This document shows, in pieces, positions 49,719-59,295 of a stretch of 64,000 nt of DNA. Source of the DNA: Aquimarina sp. Aq107 (GTDB lineage: Bacteria; Bacteroidota; Bacteroidia; Flavobacteriales; Flavobacteriaceae). The number at the start of each line of letters is the position of its first letter. Position 1 is the stretch's first letter. Location of the stretch: positions 2,568,501-2,632,500 of the forward strand of contig NZ_OX030782.1 of the NCBI RefSeq assembly GCF_943733665.1, read 5' to 3'. Made by a program: the position numbers and the translations under genes. The notes beneath the pieces are model-generated. The model was not told the origin of the DNA. It worked only from the letters and a program-made list of their open reading frames with translations, and searched no databases.

Positions 49719-50765
49719 TTAGTAATCCCCTACAATTTTATTATTCTCGATCCTCTCTTTCAGGTCACTAATATATTTTAATGCGTTTTTATTTTCGTAA
49801 TCTGTATAGGCCTTTGTAGCCCATTCAATAGCCTTGGTATAATCTCCTTTTATTTCATTATAGAAAGCCATATTAAAACAAGCCTGTCCGGCAATTTCTG
49901 GATCTGAATTACTAGTTTCTTTTTCCCATAATTCAGCTGCTCCATCCCATTGCCCTGTTTCTACTTTTCGTTTTGCAATTTCAAAATTCGGCGTCGCTTT
50001 CACATAATAATCTCTATATACATTATCCCTATAGGGTAATAATCTCAACGCATAATCACTACCAATTTTCTGACTAATTTGTAGGACTGATTGTTTTCTA
50101 TTCGTAGCAGCCTCAATTGCTTTTATTGGATTTATTCCTTTTCCTATAGATTTCGTTTTCTCATTAACTGATAGTTGATCACTGATTTTTTTTCGAATAC
50201 GATCGTATATACGCCATCCCGTTTTTATCTTAGTTTCTATATTTACTTGGTGTTCTACACCAGGAAGTTCTAGTCCTAATGGTCCTTCAATCTTCTTGTT
50301 TTCGACAGTGTATGAAGCTTTAGCATCAGTATCATATATGGCTAAAGTAAAAATCGCATCTACATTATTCGTTTTACAAAGTTTATCAATTTGGTCCCAA
50401 CTTATGGGTGATGGAAAAATACCTCCTCCAGGATTTTCTTTTAATGACATCGGTAAGATCGTTACTTCGGTAAACCTAGGATTTTGAAGTAATGCTGTTT
50501 TTAAAGAAATAATGGCTTGCTTAGCTCCATCCTCATCGAGTTTTGCTCCTTCAATAGATAATATTTTATCTAATTGATCTAATCCTACATTATCATTAGA
50601 AGGTATGCTTCTATTAAGGATTCCTATTTTCTTAACAGATGAATCCAACGTAACAATTGGAGGTTTTATGACTTCTGTCTTCAATGATTTTTTACTTCCA
50701 CAGCCAACACTAATAAGTAAAACTAAAGTTGAGATAATAATTTTATATGTGAGTATATTTTTCAT
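49719..50765 (-). CDS. DUF6340 family lipoprotein with C-terminal TPR
   Basis: A 348-residue lipoprotein precursor (lipobox ISVGC, Cys22). The N-terminal two-thirds matches the DUF6340 pattern (VKKIGILNRSIPSNDN, TKTALL-type helix, DAIFTLAIYDTDA, GWRIYDRIRKKISDQ). The last 90 residues are TPR-like (WDGAAELWEKETSNSDPEIAG, KGDYTKAIEWATKAYTDYEN). It probably acts at the outer membrane or in the periplasm. Function is unknown. Confidence 0.8.
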   Translation of the reverse strand: MKNILTYKIIISTLVLLISVGCGSKKSLKTEVIKPPIVTLDSSVKKIGILNRSIPSNDNVGLDQLDKILSIEGAKLDEDGAKQAIISLKTALLQNPRFTEVTILPMSLKENPGGGIFPSPISWDQIDKLCKTNNVDAIFTLAIYDTDAKASYTVENKKIEGPLGLELPGVEHQVNIETKIKTGWRIYDRIRKKISDQLSVNEKTKSIGKGINPIKAIEAATNRKQSVLQISQKIGSDYALRLLPYRDNVYRDYYVKATPNFEIAKRKVETGQWDGAAELWEKETSNSDPEIAGQACFNMAFYNEIKGDYTKAIEWATKAYTDYENKNALKYISDLKERIENNKIVGDY

Positions 50766-50818
50766 TTCCAGGTAAATTATGAATTAGACATATAGCATCA
50801 ATAAGAAATACAAAAAAT

Positions 50819-50852
50819 GGAAAGGATGGTTTTCCCCAAAACCATCCTTTCC
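50819..50852 (-). terminator. Terminator of the small lipoprotein gene
   Basis: The perfect 15-base arms GGAAAGGATGGTTTT and AAAACCATCCTTTCC have a 4-base loop; on the minus strand a run of six Ts follows. It ends the gene at 50874. Confidence 0.9.
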
Positions 50853-50873
50853 CTAAAAATTTTTGAATATCAA

Positions 50874-51293
50874 TTAATTCGGGACAAATGCCCAAGAATT
50901 ACCACCTACTTGTGCTCCAATAGTTAACTCTTCGTTTTCTATATCTATTCCTGCAGCTGAACCATCAGTACCTACCGTTGCATACGTACCATTTCCACTA
51001 CCAATAAATCTTAATCCTGTAATTGAAGGAACTCCATCACTGAAACTAATAGTATATGTACTTCCCGAACCAGAAATGGTTGCTGTTCCATCTACTCCGG
51101 CTACTATTCCCATGCCATTTGCTGGAGTATAAGTAAGTTCTCCGTCAAATGTAGTAACAAGACTTGCTGGTAAAGTAACAAATTCCTCCGCAGGTGTTCC
51201 ATCATCATCACTACCACAAGATGAAATGAATAAAACAGATAATACTAATACTACTTTACTTAAGTTTTTCAAAAAATTGTTTTGAGTTTTCAT
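50874..51293 (-). CDS. Small secreted lipoprotein of unknown function
   Basis: A protein of about 139 residues. The start giving MKTQNNFLKNLSKVVLVLSV makes a proper signal peptide with lipobox ISSC and the Gly-Ser-Asp-Asp-Asp that follows; the longer frame upstream does not. The mature part is Gly/Ser/Thr-rich beta structure (GTATISGSGSTYTISFSDG, GSGNGTYATVGTDGSA) without a known family. The Asp after Cys+1 resembles the surface-export signal of Bacteroidota lipoproteins, so it may be exposed. It precedes the VgrG module in the opposite direction. Confidence 0.75.
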   Translation of the reverse strand: MKTQNNFLKNLSKVVLVLSVLFISSCGSDDDGTPAEEFVTLPASLVTTFDGELTYTPANGMGIVAGVDGTATISGSGSTYTISFSDGVPSITGLRFIGSGNGTYATVGTDGSAAGIDIENEELTIGAQVGGNSWAFVPN

Positions 51294-51639
51294 TGCTTTT
51301 AATTTTAAATAAATTATTAAACCTGAGGTAAACTTAATTTTATTCTCTCCCAATTAAATTAAGCTGTGGACATTTGAAGAGATTTTGTTGACCAACAGTA
51401 AATCTTAAAGGAACATTGTTATCTCACTATATATTTTAAAACTAAGTCTTCAGTATATTCTTTAAAAACCAATTATTCCTTAATCACAAAATGAATAATT
51501 CTCGAGTATTTCTTTAAAACCACAAAATTTACTACAAACATCCTGCTTTAGTAACCATTCATCCTCATTTCGAAATTATTCCTCGCTAATAATCTTAAAT
51601 TAAACTAGTAAACTGGATAATTCCGATATCAATATAATT
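51294..51639. other. Gap between the small lipoprotein and vgrG
   Basis: Divergent intergenic stretch that must hold promoters for both genes. I find no exact TAnnTTTG box on either strand, no tRNA and no direct repeat that would mark an insertion border. It is AT-rich and otherwise featureless to me. Confidence 0.35.
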
Positions 51640-53502
51640 ATGGCAACTGACACACAAGTACAAATATTTATAGATGGTGATCCCATTCCCGCATTTAAAA
51701 AACTCTCTCTTTCTCAAGAAATAGATGCACATCATAGTTTTGAATTAATCTGTAGAAAAGATGTATTAGAAGAAGTTACAGATCATATCTCTGGAGAGAG
51801 CATTAATTTTTTGGGCGCTATTTTTCTATTAAAAATACAATCCGTTAATGGCTTTTCCGAAAATGAAATATTAGAATTTAAAGGTATTGTCACATCCATT
51901 AATACTGTAAAAGGATTCTATCAGAAAACGGGTGATCTCATCCATATAATAGGTAAAAGTTCTAGTATAATTACGGATGATGGTCCTCATTATGCATCTC
52001 ATCAGGACATAGGAATTTCAGAAATTTTAGAAAAAACGTTTACTGGATATGATAAAGGAATTCTACAGTATAACATTTCTCCAAAAAAAATTACTCCAAT
52101 ACATTATAGTGTTCAAAAAGAAGAAAGTGCTTTCCAATATGCGAGCAGACTAGCCGCACAGTATGGAGAATGGTTTTATTATGATGGATCTAAGTTAGTT
52201 TTTGGAAAACCTGAAAACAAAGAACCTATAAAACTTCGATATGGTTATGATCTATTAGAGTTGTCTATGAAATTAGAAGCTATACCTAACAACTTTAAAT
52301 ATTTCACCAATGATTACCTAACAGATAATTTTCACGAAGTAAAAACCGCAGAATTGAATTCTAGTTCTAAAGGTTTTATTTCTACAATTAATCAAAAAAG
52401 CAATAAACTATTTCAAAAAGAAACGCAGATTTTTGTGAGTGCTCATGATGATCCACAGATGAAATCACGTATAGATGATCAAATATTACATCAAAAACAA
52501 GCTAATGAAGTAAATCAAATAAAAGTCTCCGGAAAAAGTAGTAATCCAAGTATCTCTCTTGGTAGCAAAATATTAATAGATGGAGAAACCTCTTCATATG
52601 GAGGCTATAGAATTACCAAAATAACACATAATTGTGGAGAAAATGGCAGATATGAGAATAGTTTTGAAGCTATCACTGCAGAAACCGATGTATATCCAAA
52701 AACTTCTATTAAAGCATACCCAAAAAGTAAATCACAGACAGCTGTTGTAGTGGACAACGTGGATCCAGAAGGAATGGGTCGTGTAAAAATACAATATGCT
52801 TGGCAAAAAGAAACAGGAGAAACTTCTCCTTGGATTAGACAAGCTAGTCTAGCTGGTGGACCAGGACAAGGAATGTATTTTGTTCCTGAAAAAGGAGATG
52901 AAGTAATCGTAGATCACGAAGGCGACAATGCAGAATTACCTATTGTAAAAGGTAGTGTGACCAATGCTTCTTCTGTTCCAGAAAGTTTTAAAAGTGGTAA
53001 TAATCATCTAAAAGCCATCAAAACAAGAAGTGGTAATCAAGTAACGCTTAATGATGCAGATGGCAGTGTTACCATAGCAGACCCTAGTGGCAATACTATT
53101 GTGATGGGTGGTAATGGAGAAATTACTATCAATGCACCTAATAAAATCACCTTCTCCTCTACTGATATTGCTATTGAAGCTAGTAATAATGTTACTGTTA
53201 ATGCAGGTAGCAATGTTGCCGCTAGTGCTGGAAGTAATTTTAGTGCTAATGCAGCTAGTAATATGAGCTTGGATGGTGGTAGTAATTTTAGTGCTAGTGG
53301 AGGCTCCAAAGCTTCTTTAAAAGGGAAAACAACTTCAATTAGTGGTAAACGTGTGTCGATTACTGCATCTGTAATGGCTAATATCCAGGCTGGAGTGGCA
53401 TTATCCTTAGCGGCGACTGGAATTGGTATTGTAGCAGGTGCTGCTGCTAAAATTTTTGGTATGGACATCAAAATAAAGGGAGGAAAAGTAGAAGTTAATT
53501 AA
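51640..53502 (+). CDS. vgrG: VgrG-like spike protein of a type VI-type secretion system
   Basis: A 620-residue spike-tip protein. The N-terminal gp27-like part (about 1-345) includes FIDGDPIPAFKKLSLSQEID and SVQKEESAFQYASRLAAQYGEW. The gp5-like OB fold (about 365-445) includes AVVVDNVDPEGMGRVKIQYAW, WIRQASLAGGPGQGM and VPEKGDEVIVDHEGD. A beta-helix needle follows with short repeats (NVTVNAGSNVAASAGSN and kin) and a hydrophobic segment near the end. It matches the T6SS subtype iii of Bacteroidota. No sheath, tube or baseplate genes lie in the window, so it is an orphan here. It leads an effector module. Confidence 0.93.
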   Translation: MATDTQVQIFIDGDPIPAFKKLSLSQEIDAHHSFELICRKDVLEEVTDHISGESINFLGAIFLLKIQSVNGFSENEILEFKGIVTSINTVKGFYQKTGDLIHIIGKSSSIITDDGPHYASHQDIGISEILEKTFTGYDKGILQYNISPKKITPIHYSVQKEESAFQYASRLAAQYGEWFYYDGSKLVFGKPENKEPIKLRYGYDLLELSMKLEAIPNNFKYFTNDYLTDNFHEVKTAELNSSSKGFISTINQKSNKLFQKETQIFVSAHDDPQMKSRIDDQILHQKQANEVNQIKVSGKSSNPSISLGSKILIDGETSSYGGYRITKITHNCGENGRYENSFEAITAETDVYPKTSIKAYPKSKSQTAVVVDNVDPEGMGRVKIQYAWQKETGETSPWIRQASLAGGPGQGMYFVPEKGDEVIVDHEGDNAELPIVKGSVTNASSVPESFKSGNNHLKAIKTRSGNQVTLNDADGSVTIADPSGNTIVMGGNGEITINAPNKITFSSTDIAIEASNNVTVNAGSNVAASAGSNFSANAASNMSLDGGSNFSASGGSKASLKGKTTSISGKRVSITASVMANIQAGVALSLAATGIGIVAGAAAKIFGMDIKIKGGKVEVN

Positions 53503-53516
53503 ATCACAAAAATCGA

Positions 53517-54365
53517 ATGTTAGTAAAAGAAAAAACACCTTTAATCATACCGTTTTCTTTTGGCATACAGAGATACAAGGTTTCTCTTCAACTATTGTAT
53601 AAGAAACTGGAACAGTCTGAACACGAAAAACTCTCATTTATTTTGGAAAAAAGATGGATTGAGAAAAATGAAAAAGGTTCAATCTATAGTGTTGAGTTGT
53701 TTTTGGACAATTCTGACGAAACAACAAGTACTTATTATAAGGATGTACAAACCGTAGTATTAAAAAAAGTAATACTTCAATTAGACAACCAAAATCAAAT
53801 AGTAAAGGTATACAATTATGGAGAAATCTGTGAATGTTGGGACGAGAGTAAGAAAGTTTTTTTTAAAAGAAATAAAGAAATGTACTCAATTAAAAGTAAG
53901 ATGAAAGCAATTGATGACGCACTTAGCGATAGAAAACACTTTTTAAATTATATAATAGATCAAGAGTTATATCAGATCCTATTTCCTGCTGTATGTCAAA
54001 AAGAACTTATTTGTAATAAACCTATTTTATCTACAAAGAGATATACGAATTTGTTCAAAGAAACTATTGTACCCATAATAAATTGTTCCGTTTTGGAAAA
54101 AACAGATTCCAAAACTAAGAAAGCTTATTTCTATGATATTGAATCCATTGAATCAAAGGAATTTGATGATGAATCGTTAATAAAAGCATACAAGAAAGCT
54201 TACAATGTAAGTGATATTCAACTTGATTTCACTACGATAAGAAACTATAGCATAGGACTAGATGGTATTATGCAATCTATACAGAGTATTAAGAACGTAA
54301 AAGTATCTGAATTAGAAAATTTCGAACAACTTACGGAAGCTACGTTGTTACCAAAAAACAATTAA
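53517..54365 (+). CDS. Unrecognised protein between VgrG and Rhs, possible adaptor
   Basis: A 282-residue protein that I do not recognise. It has no signal peptide or membrane helix, begins with a short hydrophobic strand (TPLIIPFSFGIQRYKVSL), and is rich in Lys, Glu and Tyr with a helical middle (KSKMKAIDDALSDRKHFLNYI). Four cysteines lie in the middle (GEICECW, AVCQKELIC). It lies 15 bases after vgrG and 3 before the Rhs gene, exactly where chaperone or adaptor proteins for VgrG-loaded effectors are encoded in other systems. That role is only inference from position. Confidence 0.75.
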   Translation: MLVKEKTPLIIPFSFGIQRYKVSLQLLYKKLEQSEHEKLSFILEKRWIEKNEKGSIYSVELFLDNSDETTSTYYKDVQTVVLKKVILQLDNQNQIVKVYNYGEICECWDESKKVFFKRNKEMYSIKSKMKAIDDALSDRKHFLNYIIDQELYQILFPAVCQKELICNKPILSTKRYTNLFKETIVPIINCSVLEKTDSKTKKAYFYDIESIESKEFDDESLIKAYKKAYNVSDIQLDFTTIRNYSIGLDGIMQSIQSIKNVKVSELENFEQLTEATLLPKNN

Positions 54366-54368
54366 TCG

Positions 54369-57300
54369 ATGGCCAGGTATTATATAAAAAACGGAGTAGA
54401 ATTAGAGTGTGACAAGGGGAGCGCGACATCTAACCTTACAGTAACTAGTACCACTAACACAAAGATAAAAGGAGAAAATTGGGCTACAGAAAAAGACAAA
54501 GAATTTGGCACCAATTTCAAACCTTTTGGAACCTGTAGTTGTAATAGTGGTGCTCCTTGTGTTGCTAAAACCATAAAATGGATAAACATAGCTGAGAATG
54601 AGAGCTCCTCCGGCAAAAAATATATTTTACATGATAGCAAACTACTTTGTTCTCTTGGGGGAGCAATCACTATAAAATTAGAAGAAAAAGGAAATACATC
54701 CGACGCAGAAGATCCTAAGGTGCCAAAAGAATCCAATGAAGGTAGCACAAGTAACTCTTCTTCTTCCCCATCAAATGACGATTCCTCATCTCCTGAATCT
54801 GCTACACAAACCAATCATGATTCTAGTGATCAAACCGAAGATAAAGAAAACTCTGAAGATTCAAAAAAAACATACACAACTACTAGAAGAGGTAAAAAAA
54901 TCAACCTATTAGTAGATCCTAAGAAATATAATCAAGAAGAAGGTGTAAAAAATAATAGAACAAGGACTAGAGCTCGAGGTCCATGGAGAAATAATAAAAA
55001 TGATAATTCTTTTCAAGATAGTGTAGGACAAGAAGCATTAAATATTCTTGGAGATATAGGTCGCAATTTAGTTAATGGAAGGTCATTAAAAGTTTTTGGG
55101 AACTATGTTGTGGGGGTAGGAAAAGGGATCAAAGGAGCAGTAGTTGGACTTTATACTGGGGCAGAAACCGCTTTTTTATATGGCCGAAATAGAACAGAAT
55201 TGTATTTAAGTTCTTTATCGGAAGAAGAGCGGTTTAATCAAGAAATGGCGAATCTTTTGCAAGACCAACAAATTTCGCAATACATAGAAGGTCTACCTGG
55301 AAACTATGATGAACTTAGATTATTTATGACAGATAAATTTGAAGAAATTGGAATATCTATCGAAGAGTTCAAAAATCTAAGCGAAGAAGAACAGGGAAAA
55401 TTAATTGGTCAAGGCGTCGGAGGTTTTGTTGGTGGAGGCGCAGTAGGAGCTGCAGCAAAAAAAGGGACAGGTGCCATGGGAAAAGCCATGAAAGCTTTTA
55501 ATATCGGAGCAAACCCAAAAGGTTATTTAACCAATCTTTTTAAAAGCAAAGCTATCGAAAATATACCTGGAGGTCCAGAAATGATGGCACTATACAATAA
55601 AGTCAACCAAGCAAAAAATTATAAAAACGGTCTAAAAGAATTAAAAAAAATTGCAGCAGCTCCATTAGGGCTGGTACTTAATAAAAAAGCAAGAAAAAAA
55701 ACACAAGAAGAAATAGATGCGGAAGAGAACAGAGCACGTGAAGCTCATAAAAAGGCGCAAAAAGAAAAGGATAAATTAGAAGCAACTCTTTTAAATCAAA
55801 GATTAGAGAAATTAAGGAACCAAGAAAAAGCAGAAGGAAAAACAAAAGAGGCTGCTTCTGCTTTAGTACAATTACAAAAAAGATCTGATCCAGTAGATGT
55901 TGTCACAGGTGTTGTAATTTATGATGATATAGATTTCGAAATTCCAGGAATCATACCTATTCGATGGGAGCGTTACTGGTACTCTGATTCTAAGTATATA
56001 GGCCCCCTAGGTCATGGTTGTCATCATAAATACGACATTCATATACAAGTAAAAGAAAAACTCATCTTACTTACGTTGTCGGATGGAAGACCCGCTTTTT
56101 TTCCTATACTAACCAAAGAAAACAATAGTTCTTATAATGCTAAGGAAAAACTAACACTTACATTAACTAATAATCAAAATTACGAGTTGTTCGATCATAC
56201 AGCTCAGCTTAATTACACATTTGAAAATAGATCCAATATTTATAGACTTACACAACTATCTAATGTAAAAGGTATTGCTATAGAATTTCAATACTACAAT
56301 GATCATCTTGATAAAATTATTGACACAGCAGGTAGAGTGATCAAAATTCATTCTAATGAAAAAGGTTTTATTACAAAAATAACCGCCCATCATAAGGAGA
56401 ATAACCGAACATTAGTACGCTATAATTATAATAAAATGGGCGATATGATAAAAATAACAGATCCCCAAGAAAAATCTGTTACTATAATTTATAAAAACCA
56501 CCTAATGGTCTCTAAAACACATCGATTAGGAAAAACTTTTAATTGGGAATATGAAAAAATGAAACCTGGAGCACGTTGCACAAGAGCATGGGGTGATAAT
56601 GGTTTACTAGAGTATACTATTGAATATGGTAAAGAGTATAATAGAGTTATCAATTCGTTAGGGCATACATCTCTTTTTTATCATCAGGGAGGAAATTTAG
56701 CTACTAAGATTGTAGATCCGTTAGGAGGAGTAATTATAAGAATGTTGAACAAAAACAATGATGTAGTCAAACTAATCGATGAAGAGGGTAACGAAATAAA
56801 TTACAAGTACGATGAAAGAGGTAATTTATCAGAAAAGAAATTATCTGATGGTAGTACTGTGGAGTATACTTTTGATAAAAAAAATAAGCTACAATTACTT
56901 ACAAAACCTGAAGGCGGTGTAGTGGTTAGATCTTATAAAAATGATCAATTGGATTGTATTATTGAGCCTGATGGGATGATGACTACCTTCGAATATAATA
57001 AAGAAGGATTGATCTCAAAAATTTATGACAATAGAGATAAAGAAACCCTTTTATTTTATGATAATGAATATAACTTGATTAAAACTCAATTCCCTGACGG
57101 AAGTATTTCTACTTGGGAATATGATTGTTGGGGACAATGTATTAAAACTGTAAACCCTGTCAAACAACAACAGGAGTTTTCTTATGATGTCCTTGGTAAT
57201 ATTTCCAAAATAAGATTACCAGATAATACTACTGTAAAACTTGAATATGATAGTTATGGAAGAATAATAAAAGCGATTGATAATAAGCAGATTATTAATT

Positions 57301-59288
57301 ACCAATATACTTTAATGGGGAATCTAAAATCAAGAGAGCAAGATGGAAGAAGGGTGCTTTTTAGATACAACAATGAAGAAGAACTAATAGGAATTATTAA
57401 TGAACAAAATGAATCTTATAGTTTTACAAGAGATGCTAAAGGTAACATTATAGAAGAAAAAGGCTTTGATAATTTGACTCGAAAATTTATTCGAGATAAA
57501 GCAGGTAAGGTGATAAAAGTAGAACGACCTGATAATAATCATAGTATATACAAGTATGATAAAGGAGGTCGCATATCTCGTATAGATTATAAAGATGGTA
57601 CTTGGGCTACATATAGCTATAATAAGGATGGTTTACTAACAGAAGCTGTAAATCAAAATAGCCACGTAAAATTTACACGCGATCAAGCTGGTAGAATCTT
57701 ATCTGAAAATCAAGATGGATATACCGTAACTAGTGAATATGGAGAGCTGGGAATACGTACAGCTATTAAAAGTAATCTTGGGGCTGATATCAATTTTGAA
57801 CACTCCATCATGGGAGAAGTAAACAAAGTCCTTGCAAAAACTGATCAAGTCAAACCTTGGGAAGCTAATTTCTTATACAATAGTTTAGGTATGGAAACCG
57901 AAAGGATACTACCAGGTGGTATAACGAGTAGTTGGAATTATGATAGATATGGAAACCCTAAACAACATATTGTAAGGAGTAAAAATAGGGAACAACGTAA
58001 TCGGACATATGCATGGGATGTAAATTCTAAACTGAAGCAAATTACTAATAATCTCACCCATAAAACTACGCGATTTACTTATGATGTTTTTAATAGTTTA
58101 GCTTCCGCGCAGTACGAAGATGGTAGTTATGATTATAAACTACCTGATGAAGTAGGAAACTTATACCGAACAAAGGATAAAAAAAACCGCGAATATGGTA
58201 AAAGTGGAAAACTCCTTCGGTCAGGATCTACACATTATCATTATGATAAAGAAGGGAGTTTAATAGAAAAAGATACACCAAAAGGCACTTGGAAATACAC
58301 TTGGGAAGCTGGAGGAATGCTACAAAGTGTAACCAAACCTGATAAAACAAAAATAGAATTTGAATATGACGCACTAGGTCGTCGTACTAGTAAGATAATT
58401 CATAGAGTCCCGAGCGAAGCCGAAGGGCAAAATAGTGTTATTACCCGCTTTGTTTGGGACGGAAATGTACCATTACACGAATGGAAATACAATCTAAAAG
58501 ATAGACCCAGAACAGTAGTAGATGGGTTAGGAAATATTTCAAAAGACACAAAAGAACCTGTAAAAGATGTAATTACATGGATCTTCAACCAAGGAACTTC
58601 TATACCTTCAGCAAAAATAACTTATGAAGACACATATTCTATCATTACAGATTACCTAGGTACTCCTGTGGAAATGTACAACAGTAACGGAGAAAAAACC
58701 TGGCAAGCAGAATATGATATGTACGGAAAAGTTCGTAAACTTGTTACAGGTTCCTTGAATGATTGCCCGTTTAGATATCAAGGACAATATGAAGATGTAG
58801 AAACTGAACTTTATTATAATAGATTTAGATATTATTCACCTCAAGAAGGACTATATATATCTCAAGATCCTATTAGATTAGCAGGTAATAATCCTAATAT
58901 TTATGCCTATACTAAGGATAACAATGTATGGATTGATGTATTCGGGTTAGCGGGGGATTATAAAGAAATGCCTGTAGTACCAGGTCATCAAAGACATCAC
59001 ATTATTCCTCAATCAATGAATCATCCACTTTTGAATAGCATTGGTTATGATCCACATCAGAGTAGAAATATTATTCAATTACCAACAACAACTGATATTG
59101 ATCCAACAAGAGCAGTCCACCGAGGAAAGCACTTCGGTGATTATGACAATATGATTAAGACAAGGCTTGATGTCATTGATAATATGGATGCTAGCAATGA
59201 AATAAAAAGAGCCCATACGGATGCTTTAATGGATGAAATAAGGGATGATCTGGAGAATAAACGAATAATATTAAATAAAGCGAAGTAA
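54369..59288 (+). CDS. PAAR-like/Rhs polymorphic toxin with C-terminal AHH-type nuclease
   Basis: A 1639-residue effector. Residues 1-110 form a DUF4280 PAAR-like tip with conserved Cys (ECDKG, GTCSCNSGAPC, LLCSLGGAITI). A Ser/Asp-rich linker (about 115-165) and a Gly/Ala-rich stretch (about 350-385) follow. A DUF6531 domain starts near 505 (SDPVDVVTGVVIYDDIDF), YD repeats run about 600-1430, and the Rhs core ends in LYISQDPIRLAGNNPNIYAY. The variable tip from about 1530 has RHHIIP (1542-1547), RNIIQLPT and HRGKHFGDYD, the pattern of the AHH nuclease of the HNH/endonuclease VII group. Arg replaces the first Ala. It is likely delivered on the VgrG spike. Confidence 0.92.
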   Translation: MARYYIKNGVELECDKGSATSNLTVTSTTNTKIKGENWATEKDKEFGTNFKPFGTCSCNSGAPCVAKTIKWINIAENESSSGKKYILHDSKLLCSLGGAITIKLEEKGNTSDAEDPKVPKESNEGSTSNSSSSPSNDDSSSPESATQTNHDSSDQTEDKENSEDSKKTYTTTRRGKKINLLVDPKKYNQEEGVKNNRTRTRARGPWRNNKNDNSFQDSVGQEALNILGDIGRNLVNGRSLKVFGNYVVGVGKGIKGAVVGLYTGAETAFLYGRNRTELYLSSLSEEERFNQEMANLLQDQQISQYIEGLPGNYDELRLFMTDKFEEIGISIEEFKNLSEEEQGKLIGQGVGGFVGGGAVGAAAKKGTGAMGKAMKAFNIGANPKGYLTNLFKSKAIENIPGGPEMMALYNKVNQAKNYKNGLKELKKIAAAPLGLVLNKKARKKTQEEIDAEENRAREAHKKAQKEKDKLEATLLNQRLEKLRNQEKAEGKTKEAASALVQLQKRSDPVDVVTGVVIYDDIDFEIPGIIPIRWERYWYSDSKYIGPLGHGCHHKYDIHIQVKEKLILLTLSDGRPAFFPILTKENNSSYNAKEKLTLTLTNNQNYELFDHTAQLNYTFENRSNIYRLTQLSNVKGIAIEFQYYNDHLDKIIDTAGRVIKIHSNEKGFITKITAHHKENNRTLVRYNYNKMGDMIKITDPQEKSVTIIYKNHLMVSKTHRLGKTFNWEYEKMKPGARCTRAWGDNGLLEYTIEYGKEYNRVINSLGHTSLFYHQGGNLATKIVDPLGGVIIRMLNKNNDVVKLIDEEGNEINYKYDERGNLSEKKLSDGSTVEYTFDKKNKLQLLTKPEGGVVVRSYKNDQLDCIIEPDGMMTTFEYNKEGLISKIYDNRDKETLLFYDNEYNLIKTQFPDGSISTWEYDCWGQCIKTVNPVKQQQEFSYDVLGNISKIRLPDNTTVKLEYDSYGRIIKAIDNKQIINYQYTLMGNLKSREQDGRRVLFRYNNEEELIGIINEQNESYSFTRDAKGNIIEEKGFDNLTRKFIRDKAGKVIKVERPDNNHSIYKYDKGGRISRIDYKDGTWATYSYNKDGLLTEAVNQNSHVKFTRDQAGRILSENQDGYTVTSEYGELGIRTAIKSNLGADINFEHSIMGEVNKVLAKTDQVKPWEANFLYNSLGMETERILPGGITSSWNYDRYGNPKQHIVRSKNREQRNRTYAWDVNSKLKQITNNLTHKTTRFTYDVFNSLASAQYEDGSYDYKLPDEVGNLYRTKDKKNREYGKSGKLLRSGSTHYHYDKEGSLIEKDTPKGTWKYTWEAGGMLQSVTKPDKTKIEFEYDALGRRTSKIIHRVPSEAEGQNSVITRFVWDGNVPLHEWKYNLKDRPRTVVDGLGNISKDTKEPVKDVITWIFNQGTSIPSAKITYEDTYSIITDYLGTPVEMYNSNGEKTWQAEYDMYGKVRKLVTGSLNDCPFRYQGQYEDVETELYYNRFRYYSPQEGLYISQDPIRLAGNNPNIYAYTKDNNVWIDVFGLAGDYKEMPVVPGHQRHHIIPQSMNHPLLNSIGYDPHQSRNIIQLPTTTDIDPTRAVHRGKHFGDYDNMIKTRLDVIDNMDASNEIKRAHTDALMDEIRDDLENKRIILNKAK
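58409..58427 (+). repeat. GC-rich dispersed-repeat-like insert inside the Rhs gene
   Basis: The 19-base block CCCGAGCGAAGCCGAAGGG has 14 G/C bases in a gene that is otherwise about one third G+C, and its ends can pair (CCC with GGG). It is translated in frame within the Rhs region as part of RVPSEAEGQ. Short elements of this kind (CCCTTCGnCTTCGCTCGGG) are, as I recall, dispersed in many flavobacterial genomes. Only one copy lies in this window. Confidence 0.5.
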
Positions 59289-59295
59289 GTAGATT

